NCBI GenBank assembly: GCA_024704175.1
Contig: CP085629.1
Span: 3,844,001 to 3,908,000 of the forward strand
DNA from: Paenibacillus sp. P25
GTDB lineage: Bacteria > Bacillota > Bacilli > Paenibacillales > NBRC-103111
DNA: 64,000 nt
Direction: 5' to 3'
The position numbers and the translations under genes are program-made. The number at the start of each line of letters is the position of its first letter. Positions within the stretch are counted from its first letter, which is position 1. Below, piece after piece: positions 45,870-54,653 of the stretch. Below the pieces are notes generated by a model that was not told the origin of the DNA, ran no database searches, and worked only from the letters and a program-made list of their open reading frames with translations.

Positions 45870-48153
45870 TTACTCCAGCATCGCGTCCATCCGGGTTCTC
45901 ATCATATCCCGGTACTTGCCCGGGGTAATGTCCTTGAATTTGCGGAAGCTTCGAATGAAGCTGTTCTCGTGCTGGTAGCCGACCATCGCCGCGATATCCG
46001 AGATCTTGTAATCCGTCTTCAGCAGAAGCTCGGCCGCCCGTTCCATCCGCGACCGGGTCAAGTAGTTATAGATCGTCTCGCCCGTCTCCTGCTTGAATAT
46101 TTGACTGGCCAGGTCGCTGCTGATCCCGACCTCGTCGGCAATCTCCGGGATGCCGATCGGCTCGCCTAAGTGCTGTTTCATATGCTCAATCATGCGGTGG
46201 CATGTAATAAAATCCTTGCTGTCGATGAGCTTGCGGAATCGCTGCACAAGCGGGCGTACCCGCCTATGGAGCTCCTCCCCAATATCGTCCAGATCGAGGG
46301 TATCGAATCGCTCGAACAACCGGCTGGAAACGGATTCATCATCCGCCTGCCCCAGCCGGTCGATGCGCTCCAAAGCCGTTCGCAGAAACGAAAGGGCCGC
46401 CGACGGATACCCGTAACGGCTCCTTACCTCGGCGACCAGGCGCTGGGCCGCTTCCTGCGAGCCGGACTCGTCACCCGCTTCAATCCGCTTTAACAGCTCT
46501 TCCAGCAGTCCTTCGTCCGGAGCCGTCTCCCCGCCTTCGTGACCCGATACCTCATGAAACGGGATCATCCGCCCATAGCCCTCATAGAGCCGGTAAGTCA
46601 GCGCATTCTCCGCTTCCAGCATCGCCTGGCGCAGCTGGGCGGCATCCGTCCGCGCCGTGCTGACGCCGACCGAAACGCTGAACTTGAGCAGACCGGACAC
46701 GACCTCCGTCCATTCCTTCAGCGACCCTTCGGGACGCAGCCCCGCTTCACGGGGCTGGAGCAGCACGGCCATCTTGTCCTTGCCGAAATCGGCGCAGACC
46801 AACCGCCACTTCGGCTCGAACAGCTCCGCGGCGATATTGGCCATGGCGAATCTCAGCAAGGACTGGTCGCCCGCGGAGAAGGCTCGCGACCAATCCTCGT
46901 ACCGGTCGATCGATAGAATCGCCGCCGTAACCGGCTCATGAGTCCAGTCGCGGAAGTAACGGCTCCACTTCTCTACGATTTCCCTTCTGCCCGACAAGTT
47001 GCCGGTGTAGATGTCGTACAGCAGCTTGGATGAAGCCTCCGACATCGTCTCCCGGACGAGCCGGGACAGATGGGCATGGTTGCTGAGCAGCTCCCCGGCC
47101 AGCTTCTCCAGGTCAATCCCCTCCGGCCCCGGACTCTTGCGGTCATATGCGCTGAACAGTCGCCTTAGCCTGCGGACCGGGCGGAAGGCGGCGGCATTGA
47201 TGTAGAAGATCGTCACGCCGCCGAGCGCCAATGCCGCAACGGACACGGACAGCACGACGTTGCGCACCTTCTTGGACTTCGCCAGCAGGCTGTCCTGCAC
47301 GACGAACGAGACATATCTCCAGCCCGTCACCGGCGAAACCAGCTGGTTGACGAGCAGGTTGCTGTTGCGGTGCGTAATGTCCCCGCCGCCGTCTTCGCTG
47401 AGTTCCGCCAGCGCCTGGCGGATCGCCTCCTGATCGAAGTCGTAATTCGAAACCGAATAAAGAATGTCGTCATGCTCGTCAATGATATAGCGCATCCGGT
47501 TCAAATTGTTGAGCACCGGCGGATTCAGCTTGGCGAACAGCTCTTCGTCCTTGAGATTGACGGCTACGATCCCTTTGAGCTTCCCCTGGATCATGATTTT
47601 GCGGAACAGCGTCACGTCGGAGCCGTTGCTTGCCGGCCCCCTCGGGCACCTGGCGCTTCTTGATTACCGTCATGCGGTCGCCGAATTCCCCGGCTACGCC
47701 GGTCCATTCGGAATCGACGAAGGTAAGCTTGCTGGAGCTGTAGCCCTGCGGGATGGCAACGAAGCTCCCCTTGCGATGTCATAGACATAAATGCTCTTGA
47801 TATATTTCGAATTGTTGACCAGGGTCGAGAGCAGCTGATAAATCTCCGAGACGATGGCATAGGAGTTCTGCACCTCGCTCGTCAGGAACCGGTAGACGTA
47901 ATCATTCAGCGCCACCTGAATGGCGATTTGGTCGCTCTCTTTGATGGAGTCGTCGATGACGTTCATATTCAGCTGAAGCATCTGGCGGCCGCGGCTCGCT
48001 CAGCTCTTCCTGCAGCACCGACTTCGAGGTGTAATAAGAGGTCAAACCGACGGTCAGTATGATCAGAGACACCGATACGGTCAAAATAAGCACGAGCCGG
48101 ATCTGCGTATGCGCTAAGTTGTACTTCAGCCATTTGGTAACGGATTGTGCCAC
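45870..48153 (-). CDS. Membrane-bound AraC family regulator, frame breaks
   Basis: One-component sensor-regulator of about 760 residues common in Paenibacillus sugar loci. GTG 48153 follows AAGGTGGG. Helix 1 is LVLILTVSVSLIILTVGLTSYY, then an extracellular Cache-like sensor (VNNSKYIKSIYVYD, YIIDEHDDILYSVSNYDF, GWRYVSFVVQDS), helix 2 VVLSVSVAALALGGVTIFYINAA, a cytoplasmic linker and two C-terminal HTH units (IPEIADEVGISSDLASQIFKQETGETIYNYLTRSRMERAAELL; KISDIAAMVGYQHENSFIRSFRKFKDITPGKYR). Frame changes near 47985, 47780 and 47640. It probably senses the sugar transported by the adjacent ABC system and controls the operon. Confidence 0.87.
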
Positions 48154-48319
48154 GTTGGAGTCCCACCTTATAAGGAGTACTTATTATTATAGCGCGATTC
48201 GGGCCTACGTGACATGCACCTTCTTACCTTCCATGCGCTTCCACCCGTGCCTGAACCGTCCTCCGCTCGGCCTGTTCATAGCAGGAACAGCCTTTCCTCC
48301 GGTCCCCTCCAGCACCCGA

Positions 48320-48357
48320 GGGTCCGCAGCCCACCCCGCCGGATCCGCTGCGGACCC
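48320..48357. repeat. Intergenic hairpin after the binding-protein gene
   Basis: Perfect 10-bp inverted repeat GGGTCCGCAG / CTGCGGACCC with an 18-base loop, 13 bp past the stop at 48371. There is no T-tract on either strand, so it may protect the mRNA 3' end or attenuate transcription rather than terminate it. The rest of 48154-48370 shows nothing else. Confidence 0.6.
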
Positions 48358-48370
48358 TGAAGCCGGTCCG

Positions 48371-49915
48371 TTATTTTTTCACCTTGTCGTACCATTCCTG
48401 AACGCGCTTCGTCACGGCATCGCCGCCGCCTTTTTTCCAGCGGTCGACGAATTCGTCGAACTTCTCAATCGGCCAGTCGCCGATGACGATTTTGGTCAAA
48501 TACTCCTGGAACAGCTTGTGCGACTGAATGTCCGGGAAGCCCTCGTACACCGTATTCGGCGGCCCGTCTCCGGCGATGCGCCGGGCGTCGGCGGTGCTCA
48601 CTTCGAAGATGTCCTTCACCATCTTCTGCATGTTCTCCGGGATCGTCTCCTGGATCCGGATGTCCATATCCTGCTTCGTGGTCAGGTTGCGCATGCCCAG
48701 CGCGAGCGGACGGCTGTCCTCCGGCGGCAGCAGCACCTTCTTGCCGTTGACGACCTGATGCTGAAGCCCTTCGATCCCGAATCGGACGAATTCATCGTTG
48801 CTCGGATCGTAGAAGAAATCGAGCAGCTTGAGCGAGGCTTCCGCCTTATTCTTAGCCGAGGTTGGAATAATCCATTCCGGCTCCCCCATGCTTTTCATGG
48901 TGACGAAGCCCTTGAAGCCATCCACCTTTGGCGGCGGCATACCGACGACATAGGCGTCCGGCGCCCCTTTCCTCATCGCCGTAACCCGGTCCTTGAGGTT
49001 GGCCGGGAGATGGTACCAGCCGCCGACCAGATTGTTGTTGAGCTTGGCCTGCCAAACCTCGCCTTTGTTCAGGAACGTTTCGTTATCCAGCAGTTTCTCC
49101 TTGTACAGGTCCCGGATAAAACCGATGGCCGCCTTCATGTTCGGCGTAATCCCCGCATACTGGATCTTGCCGTCGTAGAGATCCCATTCCGGGTTTCCTT
49201 CCCACATCGCAATCCCGTACATCGCGAACAGGTGATCCATCCACTTGCCGAATTCCCGGCCAGAGGTCGGCAGTTCATCCTTCACTCCGTTGCCGTTGGG
49301 GTCTTTGTCGCGGAACGCCCGCAGCACTTCCTTATATTCCTCCGCCGTCTTCGGCATGGCCAGTCCGAGCTTGTCCAGCCAGTCCTTGCGAATCATCGGC
49401 GCCCGCTCGGGAACGAGGAACACCTTCGGCACATAGTAGATATGGTTGTCCGGCGAAGCGGAGCGAACGACGTCCCATGCCTCCTTCGGGATGCTCTTCC
49501 ATACATTCGGCGCGTACTTCGGAAGCAGGTCGTCCAGCGGCAGCGCGCCGCCCTGCTTGATCAGCGTCTGCTCCACGCCGCCGATCGGCCGCAGAATGTC
49601 CGGTAAATCCCCCGAGGCAATCGTCAGATTCAGAAACTCCGTCGGCTCCGACCCCGGCGGGGTAGTGATCAGATGGTATTCGACGCCCGTTTTCTCAGCG
49701 ATATATTTGACATGCGCGTTATTCGCATCCGGGATCGTGCCCACGCCCATATGGCTTTTGAACACCTTCACCTGTACGGGTTTGCCGTCCTTGCCTCCGC
49801 CTCCCGCAGCGGACGAATCGTCCCCTTTTTGCGCACAGCCCGCCAGCGCGGTGACCGCCAGCGGCGAAGCGGCCGCCGAGACGGCGGCCTTCTTGCCCAA
49901 TGATCGCTTATTCAT
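48371..49915 (-). CDS. Extracellular solute-binding lipoprotein (family 1) of a sugar transporter
   Basis: 514-residue lipoprotein: lysine/arginine n-region, hydrophobic core, lipobox LAGC near residue 27 and a Gly/Ser linker. The EF-hand-like loop DKDPNGNGVKDE near residue 205 is typical of LplA-type binding proteins of Paenibacillus and binds calcium. Other marks are LNLTIASGDLPDIL and a C-terminal PIEKFDEFVDRWKKGGGDAV. It follows the two permeases in the order permease-permease-binding protein. Intact. Pectin-derived oligosaccharides are a plausible ligand from the neighbouring lyase. Confidence 0.93.
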   Translation of the reverse strand: MNKRSLGKKAAVSAAASPLAVTALAGCAQKGDDSSAAGGGGKDGKPVQVKVFKSHMGVGTIPDANNAHVKYIAEKTGVEYHLITTPPGSEPTEFLNLTIASGDLPDILRPIGGVEQTLIKQGGALPLDDLLPKYAPNVWKSIPKEAWDVVRSASPDNHIYYVPKVFLVPERAPMIRKDWLDKLGLAMPKTAEEYKEVLRAFRDKDPNGNGVKDELPTSGREFGKWMDHLFAMYGIAMWEGNPEWDLYDGKIQYAGITPNMKAAIGFIRDLYKEKLLDNETFLNKGEVWQAKLNNNLVGGWYHLPANLKDRVTAMRKGAPDAYVVGMPPPKVDGFKGFVTMKSMGEPEWIIPTSAKNKAEASLKLLDFFYDPSNDEFVRFGIEGLQHQVVNGKKVLLPPEDSRPLALGMRNLTTKQDMDIRIQETIPENMQKMVKDIFEVSTADARRIAGDGPPNTVYEGFPDIQSHKLFQEYLTKIVIGDWPIEKFDEFVDRWKKGGGDAVTKRVQEWYDKVKK

Positions 49916-49963
49916 GCGTAAATCCTCCCTTTTTTAAGTAAACCGACTTTGCTGTCGCACCTC

Positions 49964-50833
49964 TTATTCTTTAAGCGAGCCAAGCATAGAGCCTTTGACA
50001 AAATACTTTTGCAGATAAGGATACACCAAAAGGATCGGCACCGTGGCAAAAGAATCGTCGCCGCCTTCAGCGTCGTCGTATTGAAGTCGTAATCGCCGAG
50101 GAACAGGTTCACGGCGACCAGCTCTTCCGGCGACTGCAGGTAGCCGCGAAGCTTCATCTGCAGCGGCCATTTGTTCGGATCGCGGATGAAGAGCACCGCC
50201 CGTTGAAACGTATTCCAGTACCCCACGGCATAAAACAGGCTGACAGTGGCCAGCACCGGTTTGGACAGGGGTAAATAAATCCGGAACAAAATGCCTGCAT
50301 CGGTACAGCCGTCAATGCGGGCCGAATCGTCGAGCTCTGCGGGAATTCCCATGAAGAACGTCCGGATAATGATCATATTGAACGTTCCGATCAGCCCCGG
50401 GATGATCAGCGACCATAACGAATTCATCATGCCGAGCTCGCGGACCGTAAGGAAGAACGGAATCATCGGCGCATTGAAGATCATCGTTATGATAATCCCC
50501 AGCATGACCTGCTTCCGGATCAGAAATTCCTTGCGGGACAGCGGAAAGGCTGTGAGCAAAGTGAACAGCATGCTGAGCAGCGTTCCGACGACGGTAATGT
50601 ATACCGTGATGCCGAACGACCGCCACAGTCCTTTATTGGATAGAATGTGCTCCCAGGAGCCCCAGGTGAATTCCACCGGAAGCAGGAACACCCGGTTCGA
50701 ATCCGCCGCAATCGGCGAGCTCAGGGATACCGCCAAGAGCTGAATGAGCGGCAAGCAGCATCGTCGCCGCGGCCGCGGCAAGGAACAAGTAATTGAACGC
50801 CTGAAACATCTTCTCTCCGCCCGTCTGTTTCAT
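49964..50833 (-). CDS. Sugar ABC permease (LplC/YtcP type), two frame breaks
   Basis: MalG-like permease. ATG 50833 overlaps the stop of the upstream permease (TGATG), showing coupling. It reads [30 protein letters not shown] after a frame change near 50750, then [47 protein letters not shown] and the EAA loop [32 protein letters not shown] second change near 50050 leads to the normal end [25 protein letters not shown]. About 290 residues. Confidence 0.88.
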
Positions 50834-51808
50834 CACCACAACCCCTGTTCCGCTTTTCGCGCCATCCGGTTAAAGATCCACAGCAGAATGAACCCTATGA
50901 CCGACTGGAACAACCCGATGGCCGTCGAAACGCTGTATTGTCCCTGCAGCACGCCCGCACGGTAAACGTACGTCTCAATGATATCACCCACCGAATACGT
51001 CATCGGCGTCAGCAGGTTAAAGATCTGATCGAAGCCCAGTTCCAGGAAATTTCCGATATGCAGCAGGAACAGCACCAGAATCGTCGGGAACATGGTGGGC
51101 GGCGTGATATGAAGCGTCTGCTTCCAGCGGTTTGCCCCGTCCATTACGGTCGCTTCATACAAATTCGGATTGATCCCGGCAATGGCGGCAAGGTAAATGA
51201 TCGTGCCCCAGCCGACATCCTTCCAGATCCCCGACAAGACGACAATGGACCGAAAATACTGCTTGCTGCTGCATGAACAAGACCGGCTCGTATCCGAACC
51301 ATCCGCGGACCATATTGACGACGCCCTGGTTGGACAGCGGCTCGAACACGATGCCGCCTACGACAACCCAGGATAAGAAGTGCGGCAGGTAGAACAAGCT
51401 CTGCACGACCCGTTTGAACAGCATCAGCCTCACTTCATTGAACAGCGGCGCGAGGATGATCGGTGCCGGGAATCCGAACAAGAGCTGGTACAGCGCGATC
51501 GTTGCCGTATTCCTCAAGACATGGTAGAAATCCTGATACGTAAAAATGAACTTGAAATTATCAAGCCCTACCCACGAGCTTCCGAGCATCCCCTTGAAAA
51601 TCTGGTAATTCTGAAAAGCGATGACGCTGCCCGCCAGCGGCACGTACTTAAAAACAATATAATATACGAGCCCGGGAACGATCATGAGATACAGTATCCA
51701 GTGCTTCCGTATATTGGCGACGTACCGGTTCGGGACAGACTTGGCACGCCTTCGGGCGCTGTCCGATATGGCGGCATCCGACTCGGTATACAGGTTAGCC
51801 ACGACCAT
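50832..51808 (-). CDS. Sugar ABC permease (LplB/YteP type), one frame break
   Basis: MalF-like permease, first gene of the operon running to 42549. GGAGG precedes the start at 51808. It has HWILYLMIVPGLVYYIVFKYVPLAGSVIAFQNY, WVGLDNFKFIFTYQDFYHVLRNT and, after a frame change near 51265, SGIWKDVGWGTIIYLAAIAGINPNLYEATVMDGANRWKQTLHITPPTMFPT (EAA loop), ending in NRMARKAEQGLW. About 325 residues. Confidence 0.9.
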
Positions 51809-51834
51809 AAACCTCCTTCACGTCTAGTACCGTC

Positions 51835-51863
51835 ATCATACCTTCCGGGCCCCGTTACAACAA
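51835..51863 (-). promoter_or_regulatory. Promoter of the pectin-oligosaccharide operon
   Basis: Minus-strand TTGTTG (51858-51863), 17-bp spacer, TATGAT (51835-51840), about 27 bp before the permease start. Good match to a sigma-A promoter. Confidence 0.65.
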
Positions 51864-52000
51864 TCGTTCAATCCTCCAGCCGATATACCGATTCGCGATG
51901 TGTCCTTGTCCGGCGCGGCCGCGATGTATAATTCCCGCCTTCCTTCGGCTGGTATGGAGGAACGGTTCATCCGCTGGAGCATCGGTTCATTGCCAATAGA

Positions 52001-52035
52001 CAAAAAAGATGACTCCCGCGAATCGGGAAATCATC
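52001..52035 (-). terminator. Terminator of the AraC gene
   Basis: Stem GATGACTCCCG (52008-52018) / CGGGAAATCATC (52024-52035) with a one-base bulge, followed by TTTTTTG on the minus strand. Confidence 0.85.
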
Positions 52036-52052
52036 GATGATTCCAGCTTGGA

Positions 52053-52904
52053 TTATTTGGGGGAGCGAAAGAGAACCGGAGGAACGGAGTAGTAATTTTT
52101 GAATGCTCGCGTAAATGAAAATAAATTCGGATAGCCGAGGGACAGGGCGATTTCTGTCACGGAAACGTCGGTTTCCCGGAGCAGGTGCGCCGCTTTCTCC
52201 ATTCGGATCTTTTGCAAGTAATTCAGTGGGCTCATACCTACCTCACGGGTAAAGACGCTCGAGAAATAGGAACGGTGTACTCCCGCAAACGCGGCCACCT
52301 GCTGCACCGTGACTCCCTCGGAAGCATGCGGCTCCATAAAATCGATGCATTCCCGAATCCAGCTCGCGGGTTCGTCCTTCTGCCGATGCTGGGTGTCCAG
52401 GGCCATGCCGGCAAACCAACCGAACAGCAGGCTCTGCAGCTCCAGCGACACCGCAGGCCTCCAGTTTGCAGCCTCCCGCATCACATGCTGTATTCGCTCC
52501 ATCTTTTCATCGATCAGAGCTGCGTTTGCGGGATAAGAGTAAGGATTCTCCGGCGTGAGTCCCGCCAGTTCCAGCAGGGCCTTGGCTCGAGGCCCGTCCA
52601 CTACGACCCAGCTCAATCGGAGCGGGGAGCCTTCGGCTGCAATGGAGTAATGATAAGTCATACCGGGGAATAAGCAGAATAGGCCGCCTTGGCCGACAAC
52701 CGCCCGTTTGTCCTGATACTCGAACCGGACTTCCCCTTCCAGGACGAAATGAAGACTATAGCATTCGATCCGTTTGGGGCCTACCTTGTAATTTGGTTTG
52801 GCTGTGCTGCGGCCTGCACGAACCGGCCAAATTTGATTCTCTTTATCCAAGTGCCTCGGTGTATAGTATAGAAACTCCGCAAACTCGTGGTCGTATTCCT
52901 GCAT
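52053..52904 (-). CDS. AraC family transcriptional regulator
   Basis: Soluble AraC regulator of 283 residues with a cupin sugar-binding N-domain (YSLHFVLEGEVRFEYQDKRAVVGQGGLFCLFPGMTYHYSI) and two C-terminal HTH units (VTVQQVAAFAGVHRSYFSSVFTREVGMSPLNYLQKIRMEKAAHLLRET and VTEIALSLGYPNLFSFTRAFKNYYSVPPVLFR). It is divergent from the sulfatase gene across a 122-bp spacer and is the natural candidate to control it. Confidence 0.93.
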   Translation of the reverse strand: MQEYDHEFAEFLYYTPRHLDKENQIWPVRAGRSTAKPNYKVGPKRIECYSLHFVLEGEVRFEYQDKRAVVGQGGLFCLFPGMTYHYSIAAEGSPLRLSWVVVDGPRAKALLELAGLTPENPYSYPANAALIDEKMERIQHVMREAANWRPAVSLELQSLLFGWFAGMALDTQHRQKDEPASWIRECIDFMEPHASEGVTVQQVAAFAGVHRSYFSSVFTREVGMSPLNYLQKIRMEKAAHLLRETDVSVTEIALSLGYPNLFSFTRAFKNYYSVPPVLFRSPK

Positions 52905-53026
52905 GCATGCCGCTCTCCTTAACCAAGTTCTATAATGCTAACAAAATGACAAGGTCCATCTAACAAACTGCCATTTCATTCATGAGTTATTTCCCATATT
53001 ATCATAGGAGGAGGCGAAAATACACG

Positions 53027-54562
53027 ATGAAGAAACCTAACATTTTGCTAATTACAAGCGACCAACAGCATTGGAATACCATCGGAGCGTTTAATAAGGA
53101 AATCCACACCCCCAATTTGGATCGTTTGGTGCACGAAGGCACTACGTTCACACGCGCATACTGCCCGAATCCTACCTGTACGCCCAGCAGGGCCTCCATC
53201 ATTACAGGGACGTATCCCAGCCAGCATGGCGCTTGGACATTGGGCACCAAGTCGCTGGAGGACAGACATACGGTGGGAGAAGACTTCAAGGCGGCCGGAT
53301 ACCGCACCGCTCTTATCGGCAAAGCCCATTTTCAGCCGTTAAAGTCGACGGAAGAATACCCCTCTCTCGAAGCTTATCCTATTCTTCAGGATTTGGATTA
53401 TTGGAAGATGTTTCATGGGCCGTTTTACGGATTCGATCATGTGGAGCTGGCACGAAACCATACCAATGAAGCTCATGTCGGACAGCACTATGCGCTGTGG
53501 ATGGAGGAGAAAGGCTGTACGAACTGGAGGGACTATTTCCGTCCCCCGACAGGAACCATGGACCCTACACAAACTTACAAATGGCCGATTCCGGAGGAAT
53601 ATCACTATAATACGTGGATCGCGGAACGAACGGGCCGTCTTCTGGAGGAATATAAGAAGGCGGAGGAGCCCTTTTTCCTGTGGGCAAGCTTCTTCGACCC
53701 CCATCCCGAATATTTGGCGCCGGAGCCTTGGGATACCCTGTACGATCCGGATTCGCTCACGATTCCGAAGGTAGTGCCTGGGGAGCACGACCCCAACCCG
53801 CCTCACTTCCGGAAAACCCAGGAAGAGAACCCCGACTTCAGCGACCTGACCGAGACGGGACTGGAAATCCATGGATACCGTTCCCATCATTATTACGAGT
53901 ACGGCGCCAAGAAGAGACTGACGGATGAGGACAAAAAGAAGCTTGTAGCCGTTTATTACGGCATGATCAGCCTGATGGACAAATATATCGGAAACATCCT
54001 CGATAAGCTGGATGAGCTGGGGCTTTCGGAGAATACCCTTGTCGTGTTTACTACGGACCACGGACACTTCTTCGGACAGCATGGATTACAGGCGAAGGGC
54101 GGTTTTCACTATGAAGATTTGATCAAGCTTCCTTTCATCGTTAGATATCCCGGCCATGTGCCGGCCGGACAGGTATCGGAAGCCATCCAATCCCTGGTCG
54201 ATCTCGCGCCCACGTTCCTGTCCTTCTGCGGCATCCCTGTACCTCACGCGATGACCGGCGTCGATCAGCGGGAAGTCTGGATCGGCCGGAAGAGCCGGGC
54301 AAGGGACCATGCCATCTGTGAGTTCCGCCATGAGCCTGCAACGATTCATCAGAAGACTTATGTAGACGAAAGATACAAAATTACCGTGTACTATAATCAA
54401 ACTTACGGTGAATTATTCGATCTTCAGGAGGATCCCGGCGAGCTTCGCAACCTGTGGAGCGATCCGGAATTTGCCGCACTCAAATCCGAGCTGCTGCTCA
54501 AATACATCTGGGCCGAGCTCGGAAAAGAACCGCCGCCAATGCCGCGCATTCATCACGCCTGA
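53027..54562 (+). CDS. Sulfatase (type I, Cys-type formylglycine enzyme)
   Basis: Alkaline-phosphatase-superfamily sulfatase of 511 residues. ATG 53027 lies behind AGGAGGAGG. The activation motif CTPSRASIITG has Cys51, which must be converted to formylglycine, and Arg55. Metal and active-site blocks: NILLITSDQQHW, GKAHFQPL, FFLWASFFDPHPEY, TLVVFTTDHGHFFGQHGLQAKGGFHYED. The C-terminal subdomain (ELFDLQEDPGELRNLWSDPEF) is typical. No signal peptide, so it would act on imported sulfated or choline-sulfate-like molecules. No sulfatase-maturing enzyme gene is in the window. Confidence 0.93.
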   Translation: MKKPNILLITSDQQHWNTIGAFNKEIHTPNLDRLVHEGTTFTRAYCPNPTCTPSRASIITGTYPSQHGAWTLGTKSLEDRHTVGEDFKAAGYRTALIGKAHFQPLKSTEEYPSLEAYPILQDLDYWKMFHGPFYGFDHVELARNHTNEAHVGQHYALWMEEKGCTNWRDYFRPPTGTMDPTQTYKWPIPEEYHYNTWIAERTGRLLEEYKKAEEPFFLWASFFDPHPEYLAPEPWDTLYDPDSLTIPKVVPGEHDPNPPHFRKTQEENPDFSDLTETGLEIHGYRSHHYYEYGAKKRLTDEDKKKLVAVYYGMISLMDKYIGNILDKLDELGLSENTLVVFTTDHGHFFGQHGLQAKGGFHYEDLIKLPFIVRYPGHVPAGQVSEAIQSLVDLAPTFLSFCGIPVPHAMTGVDQREVWIGRKSRARDHAICEFRHEPATIHQKTYVDERYKITVYYNQTYGELFDLQEDPGELRNLWSDPEFAALKSELLLKYIWAELGKEPPPMPRIHHA

Positions 54563-54577
54563 CCCTCAAATATCTAC

Positions 54578-54631
54578 AAAAAAATCACCCTTCTCCTGTG
54601 TCCGATGGATCACAGAAAAGGGTGATTTTGC
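54578..54631. terminator. Bidirectional terminator between sulfatase and GH43 genes
   Basis: Long imperfect stem AAAATCACCCTT-TC-TGTG / CACA-A-AAGGGTGATTTT (54581-54600, 54611-54629) with A and T runs at both sides; the two flanking genes converge. Confidence 0.9.
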
Positions 54632-54653
54632 TGTTATTTCGCAGGATTCGTCG

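Noticed and set aside
48059-49606. 515-codon plus-strand open frame opposite the sugar-binding lipoprotein gene
   Set aside because: Antisense to an intact lipoprotein gene with signal peptide and calcium loop; the composition (His/Arg/Val rich) is typical of a shadow frame.
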